Shown here piece by piece: positions 33,246 to 42,773 of a stretch of 42,773 nt of DNA. The DNA is from Actinomycetota bacterium (lineage in GTDB: Bacteria; Actinomycetota; Thermoleophilia; Gaiellales; Gaiellaceae). The notes below the pieces were generated by a model that worked only from the letters and a program-made list of their open reading frames with translations, was not told the origin of the DNA and ran no database searches. The stretch spans positions 1 to 42,773 of the forward strand of contig CANFDS010000009.1 of NCBI GenBank assembly GCA_947445525.1. Reading direction: 5' to 3'. Position 1 is the first letter of the stretch; each line of letters opens with the position of its first letter. The position numbers and the translations under genes are program-made.

Positions 33246-33251
33246 TACGAT
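33246..33251 (+). promoter_or_regulatory. -10-like hexamer of the ABC exporter operon
   Basis: TACGAT ends 7 nt before the ATG at 33259. This supports 33259 as the real start instead of the ATG at 33250, which overlaps the hexamer. Confidence 0.45.
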
Positions 33252-33258
33252 GCCCGGC

Positions 33259-34005
33259 ATGAGCGTCTCCTCGACTAATGGCGCGGTCGCCACTGCCACC
33301 GACGTCACCCGCACTTACGGCACCGGCACCAGCACCGTCCACGCGCTGCGCGGCGTCTCGCTGAGCGTCCTCGGTGGGCAGCTAACGGCGATCATGGGGC
33401 CGTCCGGCTCGGGCAAGTCGACGCTGATGCACATCATGGCCGGGCTCGACCGGCCGACGAGCGGCGAGGTCTCGCTCGGCGGCACGCGCGTCGACAACCT
33501 TGGCGACAACGACTTGACCAGGCTGCGGCGCGAGCACATCGGCTTCGTCTTCCAGTTCTTCAACCTGCTGCCGATGCTGAGCGCCGAGGAGAACATCACG
33601 CTGCCGCTGACGATCGCCGGCAAGCGCCCCGACAAGGGTGAGCTCGAGCAGCTGCTCGCGAGGATCGGCCTCGCCGACCGCGGCAAGCATCGGCCCGCCG
33701 AGCTCTCGGGCGGGGAGCAGCAGCGCGTCGCCATCGCCCGCGCACTGATCTCCAAGCCGACAATCATCTTCGCCGACGAGCCGACCGGCAACCTCGACTC
33801 GCAGACGTCGAGCGAGATCCTCGAACTGCTGCGCCTCTCCGTCGCCGACTTCGGCCGCACGATAGTGATGGTCACGCATGACGCGCGCGCCGCCTCGATC
33901 GCCGACCGCACGCTGTTTCTTGCCGACGGCCAGATCGTGCACGATATGGCGAAGGCCAGCGCGCGCGAGATCCTGGCCACCATGGAGGAGCTCTCCGCGC
34001 GGTGA
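33259..34005 (+). CDS. ABC transporter ATP-binding protein (MacB/LolD type)
   Basis: 248 residues from ATG 33259 (251 if ATG 33250 is used). Walker A is GPSGSGKST, the Q-loop region reads IGFVFQFFNLLPMLSAEENI, the signature is ELSGGEQQRVAIARAL, Walker B is TIIFADEPTGNLDSQT, and the switch His is in IVMVTHDARAA. The LDSQT segment and the short size match ATPases that pair with FtsX-type permeases (MacB, LolCDE). The stop overlaps the permease start as GTGA. It likely powers mechanotransmission or export from the outer leaflet. Confidence 0.92.
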   Translation: MSVSSTNGAVATATDVTRTYGTGTSTVHALRGVSLSVLGGQLTAIMGPSGSGKSTLMHIMAGLDRPTSGEVSLGGTRVDNLGDNDLTRLRREHIGFVFQFFNLLPMLSAEENITLPLTIAGKRPDKGELEQLLARIGLADRGKHRPAELSGGEQQRVAIARALISKPTIIFADEPTGNLDSQTSSEILELLRLSVADFGRTIVMVTHDARAASIADRTLFLADGQIVHDMAKASAREILATMEELSAR

Positions 34006-36551
34006 TCGCCGTCGCCCTCAAGGCCCTCTGGGGCCGCAAGCTGCGCACGCTGCTGACCGCGGTCGCGATCGTGCTCGGCGTCGCCACGGTCAGCGGCACC
34101 TACGTGCTCACCGACTCGATCTCGTCGGCGTTCAGCTCGATCTTCCAGGGGATCTACCGCGGCACCGACGCCGCCATCACCGGCAAATCCGCCCTCGGCG
34201 GCGACAGCAACATCGACCTCCCCTCCTTCGACGAAGAGCTGCTGGGCAAGGTGCGCGCGCTCCCCGGTGTCGGTGCAGCGATCGGCGGCGTCGGCGGCGA
34301 GGCCCACATCATCGGCAAGAACGGCAAGTCGATCAGCTTCGGCGGCGCCCCTAACCTCGGCTTCTCGGTCGATCCGACGCAGGCCCGCTTCAACTCGCTG
34401 ACGCTCTCGCGCGGCGCCTGGCCGAGGGCCGGCGAGGTCGTGATCGACCAGTCCACCGCCTCGAAGAAGGACATCGAGGTGGGCAGCGCCGTGCGCATCC
34501 AGGCTCGCGGTGACGCCGAGCCGTTCCGGGTGTCCGGCCTCGTGCGCTTCGGCGCGGCAGCCAGCCTTGGCGGTGCCACGCTCTCCGGGTTCGACCTGCC
34601 CACCGCGCAGCGGCTGTTCGAGAAGGTCGGCAGACTCGACCAGATCCGGGTTGCGGCAAGGTCGGGCGTCAGCCCGGAGGCCCTGCTGGCGCAGATCAGC
34701 AAGATCCTGCCGTCACAGACGCAGGTGCGCTCGGGCAGCGACCAGGCCAGCTCCGATGCGAGCGAGACCAACTCGTTCCTCGACTTCCTGCAGAAGTTCC
34801 TGCTCGCGTTCGGCGGCATCGCGCTGTTCGTCGGCGCCTTCGTCATCTCCAACTCGCTGTCGATCACGATCGCGCAGCGCACGCGCGAGTTCGCCACCCT
34901 GCGCACAATCGGGGCGTCGCGCCGGCAGGTGCTGCGCAGCGTGCTGCTGGAGGCCGTCGTGATCGGCGTGATCGCCTCGGTGACCGGCCTCTTCGTCGGC
35001 CTCGCGCTGGCCCGCGGCCTCTTCTCCCTGTTCGACGCGGTCGGCCTGACCTTGCCGAACCAGGGCCTCACGCTCGAGACACGCACGATCATCGTCGCGC
35101 TCATCGTCGGCATCGTCGTGACGGTGCTTGCCAGCATCCGGCCGGCGATCCGGGCTACCCGCGTCCCGCCGATCGCCGCCGTGCGCGAGGGGGCGACACT
35201 GCCGCCCGGACGCTTCGCGCGTCTCCGCCCCTACAGCTCCGGCGGCCTCGCGCTGCTCGGCTTCGCCGCGATCGCCTTCGGCCTCTTCGGCGACGGCCTC
35301 TCGACGACGCAGATTCTCACGTTCATGGGCATCGGCGCCGTGCTCGTCTTCCTCGGCGTCGCGTTCTTCTCGTCGCACCTGGTGATTCCACTGGCGCGCG
35401 TGATCGGAGCGCCTGGCGCCCGGGTCGGAGGCGCCGCCGGCAGCCTCGCCCGCGAGAACGCGCAGCGCAACCCGCAGCGCACCGGCTCCACGGCTGCCGC
35501 GCTGATGATCGGCCTGGCCCTCGTGACCCTCGTCGCGATGCTCGCGGCCGGCATCCGCAGCACCTTCAATAACGCGGTCGACTCGCTGTGGAGCACCGAC
35601 TACGCGATCACCGCCCAGAACAACTTCTCGCCGTTCGCGACCGGCGTCGCGACTCCGCTGCGCACGCTCCCTGCCGTGAGCGCAGTCGTCGGTGTGCGGG
35701 CCGGCGAGGCCCGCCTGATCGGCAAGAACCGGGCGGTGACAGCGGTCGACGTCGGGGCTGCCTCGGTGTTCACGCTGAAGTGGCTGGCCGGCTCGCCGGC
35801 GACGCTCGACACGCTCGGCACGGACGGCGCCTTCGTCGACAAGGACTTCGCCAGGAACCACAAGCTCGCGGTCGGATCGGCGGTTGGCCTGCTCGTGCCG
35901 AGCGGCGCCCGCCAGACGGTGCGCATCAAGGGCATCTTCGACCCACCCGCCGGCGGCTCCCCGTTCGGGGCCTTGACGATCTCCGCCGCGACGTTCGACC
36001 GCCTCTACCCGCAGCCGCTCAACCTGTTCGTGTTCGTCAAGACCGACGGCGGCGTGACGGCCGCCAACACCACCGCTCTCGAAGACGCCCTGCAGGGCTT
36101 CCCCGACGCGAAGTTGCAGACCCGCGACGAGTTCAAGAAGAACCAGGCGGCCGGCCTGAGCGCGATCCTCAACATCCTCTACGTGCTGCTCGCGCTCTCG
36201 GTGATCGTCAGCCTGTTCGGGATCGTCAACACCCTGGTGCTGACGGTGTTCGAGCGGACACGAGAGATCGGGATGCTGCGCGCCGTCGGCATGACGCGAC
36301 GTCAGGTGCGACGGATGATCCGCTACGAGAGCGTGATCACGGCGCTGATCGGAGCGGCCGTCGGCATCGCGCTCGGCATCGTGCTGGCCGTGCTGCTGAT
36401 CGCCCGCGTTGACCTGATCGAGCTGGCCTGGCCGATCGTGTCGCTGGTGGCGTTCGCGGTGCTCGCGGTGCTCGCCGGGCTCGTCGCCGCGATCCTGCCG
36501 GCGCGGCGCGCGTCAGGGCTGAACGTGCTCGAGGCACTGCACTACGAGTAG
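34002..36551 (+). CDS. FtsX-type ABC permease with two FtsX domains
   Basis: 849 residues. An N-terminal helix (LRTLLTAVAIVLGVATVSGT) leads to a large extracytoplasmic MacB-like domain (about 45-260). The first FtsX unit of three helices is at about 265-395 (FAVG-type core: FGGIALFVGAFVISNSLSIT, then TLRTIGASRRQVLRSVLLEA). A second extracytoplasmic region and a second FtsX unit (720-845) follow, with ERTREIGMLRAVGMTRRQVR. The 8-helix, two-domain layout is usual for actinobacterial lipoprotein or antibiotic exporters; the substrate is not evident. Translation is coupled to the ATPase. A strong hairpin follows. Confidence 0.9.
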   Translation: MIAVALKALWGRKLRTLLTAVAIVLGVATVSGTYVLTDSISSAFSSIFQGIYRGTDAAITGKSALGGDSNIDLPSFDEELLGKVRALPGVGAAIGGVGGEAHIIGKNGKSISFGGAPNLGFSVDPTQARFNSLTLSRGAWPRAGEVVIDQSTASKKDIEVGSAVRIQARGDAEPFRVSGLVRFGAAASLGGATLSGFDLPTAQRLFEKVGRLDQIRVAARSGVSPEALLAQISKILPSQTQVRSGSDQASSDASETNSFLDFLQKFLLAFGGIALFVGAFVISNSLSITIAQRTREFATLRTIGASRRQVLRSVLLEAVVIGVIASVTGLFVGLALARGLFSLFDAVGLTLPNQGLTLETRTIIVALIVGIVVTVLASIRPAIRATRVPPIAAVREGATLPPGRFARLRPYSSGGLALLGFAAIAFGLFGDGLSTTQILTFMGIGAVLVFLGVAFFSSHLVIPLARVIGAPGARVGGAAGSLARENAQRNPQRTGSTAAALMIGLALVTLVAMLAAGIRSTFNNAVDSLWSTDYAITAQNNFSPFATGVATPLRTLPAVSAVVGVRAGEARLIGKNRAVTAVDVGAASVFTLKWLAGSPATLDTLGTDGAFVDKDFARNHKLAVGSAVGLLVPSGARQTVRIKGIFDPPAGGSPFGALTISAATFDRLYPQPLNLFVFVKTDGGVTAANTTALEDALQGFPDAKLQTRDEFKKNQAAGLSAILNILYVLLALSVIVSLFGIVNTLVLTVFERTREIGMLRAVGMTRRQVRRMIRYESVITALIGAAVGIALGIVLAVLLIARVDLIELAWPIVSLVAFAVLAVLAGLVAAILPARRASGLNVLEALHYE

Positions 36552-36597
36552 GGGCGGCGCGGCACCGCGGGCGGCCCGGCGCCGGCTCCGGACGTGC

Positions 36598-36623
36598 CGA
36601 GGCCCCGATTGCTCGGGGCCTCG
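36598..36623 (+). terminator. Terminator hairpin after the ABC exporter
   Basis: A perfect 10-bp stem (CGAGGCCCCG with CGGGGCCTCG) around the loop ATTGCT, 46 bases after the permease stop. No T tract follows. Confidence 0.75.
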
Positions 36624-36923
36624 TGCTGAGCGGAGAGTCCTAATGAGCCGTTCGTCGGCTTCGCGTTACGGCGCGCGCCTCGAGTTGATCGTCGCTGATC
36701 GCAGAGCGATCAACGGATCGGCGTGGTGGGCCGTCTGCATCTGGGAACTTCCGCCAATCCCGATGTGTGACTGGCACAGATCTGTGGCTCTCCTCTCGTG
36801 CGGACTGATCCCACCATGGCACCGTTTGGCCGTCCGTGCACATTAAGTTTCGCGTAGCCGCCGACGCGGCCGCCCGGGCCGGCAGAGGGGCCTGCAGAGG
36901 GAGCGCGGAGAGGCGCCGTTGCG
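36624..36923. other. 300-base gap with structure but no convincing gene
   Basis: This gap between convergent genes is less GC-rich than its surroundings. It holds an 8-bp inverted repeat (GTTGATCG 36684-36691 with CGATCAAC 36707-36714), a perfect 12-bp palindrome CACAGATCTGTG (36775-36786), and a 7-bp distant pair TGGTGGG 36724-36730 / CCCACCA 36810-36816. A plus-strand frame 36643-36846 (67 codons) has GGAG 7 nt before its ATG, but its product is rich in Trp and its codons lack the third-position GC bias of the neighbours. It could be a structured RNA, a small foreign gene or a decayed remnant. Confidence 0.4.
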
Positions 36924-38345
36924 TCAGCCGGCGAGGCGGGCGCGCACGAGCTCGTTGACGACCTTCGGGCTCGCCTTGCCGCCCGTCTCCTTCATCACCT
37001 GGCCGACGAAGAAGCCCAGCAGGCCCTCCTTGCCGCCGCGGAAGGCGGCCACCTGACCCGGGTTGGCGGCGATGATCGCGTCGATGATCGCGCCGAGAGC
37101 CGCGGTGTCGTCGACGAGGGCCGAGCCGGCGATCGCGTCGTCGGCGCGGAAGCCCGGGTCGCCGGCGCGAGCGAGGGCCTCGAGCAACGCCTCACGCGGC
37201 ATGCGGTCGCGGGCCTCGATCAGCTTGGCGAGCTCGACCGGGTCGACCTCGTCGGGGGCGACGCCCGCCTGGGCGAGCTGGTTCATGACGACGTTGGCGG
37301 CGGCGCGCGCGTCGGCGCCGGCGGCGACGACGCGGTCGTACAGCCGGTCGCGGCCGCTCGTGACGAGGCCGGAGGCGGTGTCGAAGCCGAGCGTCTCGCG
37401 CAGGCGCACGATGCGCGCGCCCGGCGACTCGCCGACCTCGGCGCGCTGGGCGGCGACCATCGCCGCGTCGGGCTCGACGGGCACCATGTCGGGCTCGGGG
37501 AAGTAGCGGTAGTCGTCCGAGTCCTCCTTGGAGCGCAGCGGCGTGATGCGCCCGCTGGTGGGGTCGTAGTGCAGCGTCTCCTGCCGGACCTCGCCGCCCG
37601 ACTCGTAGATCTCGATCTGCCGCGCGATCTCGGCGTCGATGCCGTCGGCCACGAACTTGAACGAGTTCATGTTCTTCAGCTCGGCCTTCGTGCGGAAGCC
37701 GGTCTCGCCCACCCGGCGAACCGAGACGTTGGCGTCGCAGCGCAGCGAGCCCTTCTCCAGCTCGGCGTCGCTGACGCCAAGCTCGACGACCGTCTGACGC
37801 AGCAGCTGGAGAAAGCGGCGCGCCTCGTCGGCCGAGCGGATGTCGGGGCCGGTGACGATCTCGACGAGCGGCGTGCCGCCGCGGTTGAAGTCGACCAGCG
37901 AGCGCTCGGCGCCATGGATGCGGCCGCCCGCCCCGCCGACGTGGATCGTCTTGGCGGCGTCCTCCTCGAGGTGGGCGCGCACGATCGCGATCTCGCGGTC
38001 GCTGCCGGCGTCGGCCCCGGGCACGAGGAACGTCCCGTCGACGCAGCTCGGCATGTCGAACTGCGAGATCTGGTACCCCTTGGGCAGGTCGGGATAGAAG
38101 TAGTTCTTGCGGGCGAAGATGGCGCGGTCGGCGATGGTGCAGCCGAGTGCGAGGCCGATGCGGATCGTCCACTCGATGGCCCGGCGGTTGGGGACGGGCA
38201 GCGCGCCCGGGTGCGCGAGGCACACGGGGCAGGTGCGCGTGTTCTCCTCCTCGGCCCAGCCGAGCTCGCAGCGGCAGAACATCTTCGTGCGGGTCTTCAG
38301 CTGGACGTGGATCTCGAGGCCGATCACCGGCTCCCAGGAGTTCAT
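36924..38345 (-). CDS. gatB: Asp/Glu-tRNA(Asn/Gln) amidotransferase subunit B
   Basis: 473 residues. GatB hallmarks: [20 protein letters not shown] at the N-terminus, CRCELGW and [16 protein letters not shown] (the zinc-binding cysteines), [52 protein letters not shown], and the C-terminal YqeY/tail domain ([20 protein letters not shown]). It carries the kinase step that activates misacylated Glu/Asp-tRNA. The ATG at 38345 overlaps the gatA stop (ATGA). With gatA and gatC it makes the indirect Gln/Asn-tRNA pathway. Confidence 0.95.
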   Translation of the reverse strand: MNSWEPVIGLEIHVQLKTRTKMFCRCELGWAEEENTRTCPVCLAHPGALPVPNRRAIEWTIRIGLALGCTIADRAIFARKNYFYPDLPKGYQISQFDMPSCVDGTFLVPGADAGSDREIAIVRAHLEEDAAKTIHVGGAGGRIHGAERSLVDFNRGGTPLVEIVTGPDIRSADEARRFLQLLRQTVVELGVSDAELEKGSLRCDANVSVRRVGETGFRTKAELKNMNSFKFVADGIDAEIARQIEIYESGGEVRQETLHYDPTSGRITPLRSKEDSDDYRYFPEPDMVPVEPDAAMVAAQRAEVGESPGARIVRLRETLGFDTASGLVTSGRDRLYDRVVAAGADARAAANVVMNQLAQAGVAPDEVDPVELAKLIEARDRMPREALLEALARAGDPGFRADDAIAGSALVDDTAALGAIIDAIIAANPGQVAAFRGGKEGLLGFFVGQVMKETGGKASPKVVNELVRARLAG

Positions 38346-39751
38346 CGCAACCTCCCCGGCACGACGTCGAAGCCGAGCGCCTGCTCGAGCGCGTGCCCCG
38401 CGCGGAAGAGCGTGTTCTCGGCGAACTGCGGGCCGATCAGCTGGAGGCCGACTGGCATCCCCTCGGAGAGGCCGCACGGGATGTTGATGCCGGGCAGACC
38501 CGCCATGCACGATGGGATCGTGAAGATGTCGGAGAGGTACATGCTGAGCGGGTTCGCGGCCTTCTCGCCGAAGCGGAAGGCGATCGTCGGCGAGGTCGGC
38601 GAGACGATCAGGTCGAACGTCTGGAAGACCTCGGCGTGCTCGCGGCGGATCAGCGTGCGCACCTTCTGGGCCTGGCCGTAGTAGGCGTCGTAGTAGCCGG
38701 CCGAGAGCGCGTAGGTGCCGAGCATGATGCGGCGCTTCGGCTCGTCGCCGAAGCCCTGGTCGCGCGTGCGGCCGTACAGCGCGGTGAGGTCGTCGGCGTC
38801 GGCACGGAACCCGTAGCGAACACCGTCGAAGCGCGCGAGATTGGACGAGGCCTCGGCCGGAGCGATCAGGTAGTAGCAGGCCATCCCGTACTCGACCGAC
38901 TTCGGCAGCGAGCACTCCCCCACCTCGGCGCCCAGCGCGCGCGCCTGCTCGATCGCGGCGTGGACGGCGGCGGTGACGCCCGGGTCGACGCCCTCCTCGC
39001 TGTTCATCTCGCGGGGCACGCCGATGCGCAGGCCCTTCAGGCTGTCGCCCTCGGGGAGGCGTACCGGGGCGGGCAGCTCGACCGTGGTCGAGTCGCGCTC
39101 GTCGCGGCCGGCAATGATCGAGTAGAGCAGCGCGCAGTCGCGCACGTTGCGCGCCACCGGGCCGACCTGGTCGAGGCTCGACGCAAACGCGACGATACCG
39201 TAGCGCGACACCGTGCCGTAGGTGGGCCGCAGCCCGACGTTGCCGCAGAGCGCCGACGGCTGCTTGACCGAGCCGCCCGTGTCGGAGCCGAGCGCCCAGG
39301 GGGCGAGCCCCGCCGCCACCGCCGCCGCCGAGCCGCCGCCCGAGCCGCCCGGCACCCGCTCGGGGTCCCAGGGGTTGCGCGTCGGCCCGTAGGCCGAGTT
39401 CTCGGTGGACGAGCCCATGGCGAACTCGTCGGTGTTGGTCTTGCCCAGCAGGGACATGCCTGCCGCGCGGACGCGCTCGGTGACGGTGGCGTCGTAGACC
39501 GGCTTGTAGCCCTCGAGGATCTTCGAGCCGGCGGTGGTGCGGATGCCCTTCGTCGAGATGACGTCCTTGAGAGCAATCGGGATGCCGGTGCCGCCGTCGT
39601 GCTCCGCGCAGACGGTGAGGTAGGCGTGGAGCTCGGGGTCGCGCACGGCGATCGCGTCGATGTACGCGCTGTGCAGCTCGGCGGCGGAGACGTCGCCGCG
39701 GGCGACGAGGGCGGTGGCCTGCTCGGCGCTGAGGCGAAGGGTGTCGATCAC
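38342..39751 (-). CDS. gatA: Asp/Glu-tRNA(Asn/Gln) amidotransferase subunit A
   Basis: 469 residues from GTG 39751. Amidase signature: the catalytic Lys in [13 protein letters not shown], the [20 protein letters not shown] loop with the cis-Ser, and [20 protein letters not shown] with the nucleophile Ser. The C-terminal [20 protein letters not shown] is typical. It releases ammonia from glutamine for GatB. The frame is open further upstream, but GTG 39751 starts right where homology ([20 protein letters not shown]) begins and leaves a 16-base gap to gatC. Confidence 0.95.
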   Translation of the reverse strand: MIDTLRLSAEQATALVARGDVSAAELHSAYIDAIAVRDPELHAYLTVCAEHDGGTGIPIALKDVISTKGIRTTAGSKILEGYKPVYDATVTERVRAAGMSLLGKTNTDEFAMGSSTENSAYGPTRNPWDPERVPGGSGGGSAAAVAAGLAPWALGSDTGGSVKQPSALCGNVGLRPTYGTVSRYGIVAFASSLDQVGPVARNVRDCALLYSIIAGRDERDSTTVELPAPVRLPEGDSLKGLRIGVPREMNSEEGVDPGVTAAVHAAIEQARALGAEVGECSLPKSVEYGMACYYLIAPAEASSNLARFDGVRYGFRADADDLTALYGRTRDQGFGDEPKRRIMLGTYALSAGYYDAYYGQAQKVRTLIRREHAEVFQTFDLIVSPTSPTIAFRFGEKAANPLSMYLSDIFTIPSCMAGLPGINIPCGLSEGMPVGLQLIGPQFAENTLFRAGHALEQALGFDVVPGRLR

Positions 39752-39767
39752 GGCGGCGGCGCTCCCG

Positions 39768-40049
39768 CTAGACCGACGGCACGCCGAAGGCCGAGCCTTC
39801 GGGGTCGGGGGCATTGAGCAGCGCGTCCGCGAGGGAGAGCGACGGGCGCGGCTCGTCCTCGCCCAGGACGTTGACGCTGTCGAGCGGGTGCAACGTCGGC
39901 GGCACGTCGGTGAGGTCGAGCTCCGAGACCTTGCTCACCGCGTCGAGGATCGCCGAGAGCTGCGCGCCCAGGCGATCGATCTCCTCGTCGGCCAGCTCGA
40001 GGCGCGCGAGGCGGGCGACATGGATGACCTGTTCACGCGTGATCGACAC
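39768..40049 (-). CDS. gatC: Asp/Glu-tRNA(Asn/Gln) amidotransferase subunit C
   Basis: 93 residues. [20 protein letters not shown], then [20 protein letters not shown] and [20 protein letters not shown], the complete GatC pattern. It wraps around GatA and GatB and stabilises the complex. Start GTG 40049, with a GGAAGGA ribosome binding site upstream. It heads the gatC-gatA-gatB operon. Confidence 0.93.
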   Translation of the reverse strand: MSITREQVIHVARLARLELADEEIDRLGAQLSAILDAVSKVSELDLTDVPPTLHPLDSVNVLGEDEPRPSLSLADALLNAPDPEGSAFGVPSV

Positions 40050-40132
40050 GGAGGCGAATCCTTCCAGAAGCGACGTGGGCGCGGCCGGGAGAGCCGCCGG
40101 GACGGAAGCTCCAGGGCGGAGGCTGCGGCGCG

Positions 40133-40981
40133 TCAGGGGAACGGGAGCAGGCCCGCCTGGTAGCGGCGGGCGCGCAGGGTGTTGCGCAGCAGCAGAGCGA
40201 TCGTCATCGGGCCGACGCCGCCCGGCACCGGGGTCAGCAGCCCGGCCACCTCGACCACGCCCGGGTCGACGTCACCGACGAGGCCCGCCGCGGTGCGGTT
40301 GATGCCGACGTCGATGACGGTGGCGCCCGGCTTGACCATCGCGGCCGTGACGATGCCGGCCCGGCCGACGGCGGCGACGAGGATGTCGGCCTGGCGCGTG
40401 ACGGCGCCGAGGTCGCGTGTGCGCGAGTGGCAGATCGTGACCGTGGCATTGGCCTGCAGCAGGAGGTGCGCCGCGGGCTTGCCGACGATGGCGCTGCGCC
40501 CGATCACGACCGTGTGGGCGCCCGCGAGCTCGACGTCGTAGGCGCGCAGCAGCTCCAGCACGCCGAGCGGCGTGGCGGGCACGAAGGTCGGCTCGCCCAG
40601 GTACAGCTGGCCGGCGCTGGAAGGGTGGAAGCCGTCGACGTCCTTGATCGGCGCGACGGCGCGCAGCACGCGGCCCTCGTCGATGTGGGCCGGCAGCGGC
40701 AGCTGGACGAGGATGCCGGTGACAGCCGGGTCGGCGTTCAGCCGGGCGACGAGGGCGAGCAGGTCGGCCTCGCTCGTCTCCTCCGGCAGGTGGTGGTCGA
40801 ACGGCTCGATGCCGACCTCGCGGCAGGCCTCGTGCTTGCGGCGGACGTAGATCGCCGACGCCGGGTCGCCGCCGACGAGCACCGTGGCGAGGCCGATCGG
40901 GCCCAGCGGGCGCGCCTCCTCGGCCACCTCGGCGCGCACGCGGGCGGCCAGCGCCTTGCCGTCCATGAGGGTCGCGGTCAC
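40133..40981 (-). CDS. folD: Bifunctional methylenetetrahydrofolate dehydrogenase/cyclohydrolase
   Basis: 282 residues from GTG 40981 ([15 protein letters not shown]); the ATG five codons in is an alternative. Motifs: [20 protein letters not shown] with the conserved Tyr and Lys pair, [56 protein letters not shown], and the NADP-binding [20 protein letters not shown]. Later [20 protein letters not shown] completes the family pattern. It interconverts methylene-, methenyl- and formyl-tetrahydrofolate. It lies upstream of gatC on the same strand. Confidence 0.95.
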   Translation of the reverse strand: MTATLMDGKALAARVRAEVAEEARPLGPIGLATVLVGGDPASAIYVRRKHEACREVGIEPFDHHLPEETSEADLLALVARLNADPAVTGILVQLPLPAHIDEGRVLRAVAPIKDVDGFHPSSAGQLYLGEPTFVPATPLGVLELLRAYDVELAGAHTVVIGRSAIVGKPAAHLLLQANATVTICHSRTRDLGAVTRQADILVAAVGRAGIVTAAMVKPGATVIDVGINRTAAGLVGDVDPGVVEVAGLLTPVPGGVGPMTIALLLRNTLRARRYQAGLLPFP

Positions 40982-41070
40982 GGTGTCGAGCGTAGCCGAC
41001 CGGGCGGCGCAACGGCCGAGACGCCGGCGGCGGGCAGCCGGCACGCTCACAGCGCCGCGCGACGGTTCGC

Positions 41071-41099
41071 TTGACAGCGACGCGAGCCGCGCCGATAGT
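41071..41099 (+). promoter_or_regulatory. Near-consensus promoter of the bicupin gene
   Basis: TTGACA 41071-41076, a 17-nt spacer and GATAGT 41094-41099. The ATG at 41106 lies 6 nt further on, so the message should be leaderless. This is the best promoter match in the window. Confidence 0.7.
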
Positions 41100-41105
41100 C
41101 GCCGC

Positions 41106-41915
41106 ATGGCCCGCCCCCACGTCGAGATCATCGAGGCTGCCGACGTCGCGCCCGGACCGGTGCCTGCCGCCGGCTGGCCGGCGGGCGCCACCACCAGCGT
41201 GCTCTCGCGCGACGACGCTACCGGCGCCTTCAGCGGCCTGCTACAGCTGCCGCCCGACTGGCGGCGCGAGGCCTGCCACCACCCCGCCACCGCCGTCGAC
41301 CTCTACGTCGTCGCGGGCACCGTGCACGTCGGCGGACGGGTGTGCACCGCCGGCTGGTTCGGCTTCTGGCCGGCGGGCACGAGCCAGCCCGCCTGGGTCG
41401 CCGGCGCGGACGGCGCCGAGCTGTTCCTGGGCGCCCGCGCCGCAACGCCGGACGCCATCCCCGGCCCCGGCCCATGCGGCAGCAAGGGTGTCGCCCTGCT
41501 CGACACCGAGCGCCTCGACTGGGAGCTCGCCCCCGAGGGCCCGCCCGAGGAGCAGATCAGCGGCCTGCCCGAGGGGATCGTCACCAAGACCCTGCGCTGG
41601 GTCGAGGAGACCGGCGAGCTGCTCGCGCTGTGCGCGACCGTGCCACGCTGGGCGTACCCACGCCTCGAGTTCCACGAGTGCTGCGAGGAGGCCTTCATGC
41701 TGCGCGGCGACATCTGGCTGGGCTCGAGCGGCACGATGCGCGCCGGCTCCTACTTCTGGCGGCCGCCCTACATCACGCACGGCCCGTTCTGGAGCCAGGC
41801 CGGCTGCCTCTTCCTCGTCTACACCGACACGCTGCTCGTCGATCTCGTCGCTGACGGCCCACTCTCGACGCCCGACGACAACCGGCGCATCGCCGCCGGC
41901 CGGACGGCCGCTTAG
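41106..41915 (+). CDS. Bicupin-type protein
   Basis: 269 residues with two cupin-like barrels. The first is around 55-110 ([29 protein letters not shown]). The second is around 180-245 ([20 protein letters not shown], then [20 protein letters not shown]), where His-Glu-Glu-His residues typical of metal-binding cupins are visible. The first barrel lacks a full set of metal ligands. Cupins of this build are found as small-molecule enzymes or sensor proteins; the substrate is not predictable. The gene is divergent from folD. Confidence 0.75.
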   Translation: MARPHVEIIEAADVAPGPVPAAGWPAGATTSVLSRDDATGAFSGLLQLPPDWRREACHHPATAVDLYVVAGTVHVGGRVCTAGWFGFWPAGTSQPAWVAGADGAELFLGARAATPDAIPGPGPCGSKGVALLDTERLDWELAPEGPPEEQISGLPEGIVTKTLRWVEETGELLALCATVPRWAYPRLEFHECCEEAFMLRGDIWLGSSGTMRAGSYFWRPPYITHGPFWSQAGCLFLVYTDTLLVDLVADGPLSTPDDNRRIAAGRTAA

Positions 41916-41924
41916 CTCTGGTAC

Positions 41925-42773
41925 CTAGCCGGCCGCGACCGGCAGGAAGACATCGAAGGCTGCGCCGTCGCCGGGCGCCGACGTCACGCGCACCGTCCCG
42001 CCCCAGGAGTGCACGATGCCGTAGACGGTCGCGAGCCCGAAGCCGGTGCCGTCCGGCTTCGTCGTGAAGAACAGCTCAAACGCGTGCTGGATCGTCTGGT
42101 CGTCCATCCCGACGCCGCTGTCGACAACGGTGAAGCGGACGTAGGTCCCGGCCGCCAGGTCGAGCAACGGCGGCTCATCGCGCACGATTGCCGTCTCGAT
42201 CTCGAGGCGGCCACCGGACGGCATGGCGTCCCGCGCGTTGAGAATCAGGTTGAGCGCGACCTGCTCGAGCTGAGTCGTCTCCACGGCCACCAGTGCAACC
42301 GCAGGATCGAGGCGCATCGTAACCTCCACACCCTCGGGCATCCCGGAGCGCGTGATTGACTCGATGCCGCGCACGACGGCATTGAGGTCGGTGACGGCAG
42401 CCGGGACAGCACCGTCCCGGCTGATCGCCATCAGCTGGCGGGCCAGCCCGGCGCCGCTCTCGACGGCGCCGAGGATCTTCTCGAGATCGCCGTTGACGAC
42501 AGGGTCATCGGCGAACCGCAACTGCAACAGGCTCGCGTGGCCGGCAACCGTCATCAGCACGTTCTTGAAGTCGTGGGCGACGCCGCCGGCAAGCCGCCCG
42601 ATCGCCTCCACCGTCTGCGCTTGCCGGAGCAGAATCTCGAGCCAGTGCTGCTCCGTGATCTCCAGCAGCACGGTGAGGTGCCGCCCGGGGGGGGGCGACA
42701 TCCCTCACCGCCGACAGCGCCAGCCGGCCGCGCGAGCCGTCGGCCGAGCGGAAGTCGGTCTCACCGTCGAGCC
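41925..42773 (-). pseudogene. Sensor histidine kinase, partial, frameshifted at a G9 run
   Basis: The visible part is the C-terminal kinase core, 258 residues from 42701 to 41925. It has the H box GGVAHDFKNVLMTVAGHASL, N box NLILNARDAMPSGG, G1 VVDSGVGMDD, F box FELFFTTKPDGTGFGLATVY, and G2. Upstream, DFRSADGSRGRLALSAVRDV reads like the end of a PAS domain, but it is in another frame. The switch is at nine Gs at 42687-42695; with eight Gs the two parts join as VRDVAPPGRHLTVLLEITEQ. So either the gene carries a one-base insertion or the count is a sequencing error. It enters from outside the window. No receiver domain follows. Confidence 0.78.

Noticed and set aside
33250-33258. ATG 33250 as start of the ABC ATPase
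   Set aside because: It overlaps the likely -10 hexamer TACGAT; ATG 33259 fits the leaderless spacing seen elsewhere.
36643-36846. 67-codon frame with a ribosome binding site as a firm gene
   Set aside because: Codon use lacks the local GC bias, the product is unlike known proteins, and the opposite strand is equally open. Kept only as part of the unexplained gap.

Overview
This window is a stretch of high-GC (roughly 70%) chromosome that looks actinobacterial, most likely from a deep branch such as the Thermoleophilia (Gaiellales or Solirubrobacterales relatives). That placement is an inference. It rests on the principal-type sigma factor, the O-phosphoserine/CysO cysteine pathway, the eno-ftsB-DUF501 gene order, gatCAB, many GTG starts, and many start codons that sit 6-10 nt behind a -10-like hexamer (probable leaderless mRNAs). 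Almost all of the DNA is coding. Most genes lie on the minus strand and many neighbours overlap by 1-4 bases.

Layout. 1-700: the end of an IS5-type transposase next to a decayed PHP-type tyrosine phosphatase gene. 727-4700: HxlR regulator, M20 peptidase, SigA-like sigma factor, TPR protein. 4858-7716: a compact plus-strand operon, rhodanese-MoeB / CysO / CysM / Mec, which carries the carrier-protein route to cysteine; its CysO ends in Gly-Gly-Arg rather than Gly-Gly. 7781-13737: cupredoxin, pterin dehydratase, ROK regulator remnant, CNNM/CBS membrane protein, MBL hydrolase with a LexA-like palindrome in front, a truncated response regulator, an anti-sigma gene broken by one UAG, and an EamA transporter. 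13845-15050: 7Fe ferredoxin coupled to a receiver-like protein, and a DUF309 protein. 15047-18649: a tightly coupled minus-strand operon GDPD / L,D-transpeptidase / TlpA / CcmH / CcdA (envelope thiol redox and cytochrome c maturation plus wall crosslinking). 18700-20648: small membrane proteins, PAP2 phosphatase, and a MerR-type HTH-receiver fusion.

20664-33038 is a housekeeping block read on the minus strand: rplY, pth, an amine oxidase-like gene, a YgjP-type protease, mfd, a parvulin lipoprotein, mazG, eno, pyk, ftsB, DUF501. 33206-36551 holds a plus-strand ABC exporter (ATPase plus 849-residue FtsX-type permease). It is followed by a strong hairpin and an unexplained 300-base gap. 36924-40981 is gatC-gatA-gatB and folD. 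The right edge has a bicupin protein with a near-consensus promoter and a sensor kinase shifted in frame by a G9 run.

The most notable non-routine observations are: (i) pro-CysO ending in GGR beside a JAMM protease; (ii) an amine-oxidase-like protein that lacks its FAD Rossmann segment; (iii) two genes each broken by a single in-frame UAG; (iv) a consensus SOS-box palindrome before an MBL hydrolase; (v) probable leaderless promoters in about a dozen places; (vi) an HTH-receiver fusion with direct repeats in front of its own gene; (vii) a 48-base dispersed intergenic repeat. I found no tRNA, rRNA, CRISPR array, prophage or obviously new defence system.
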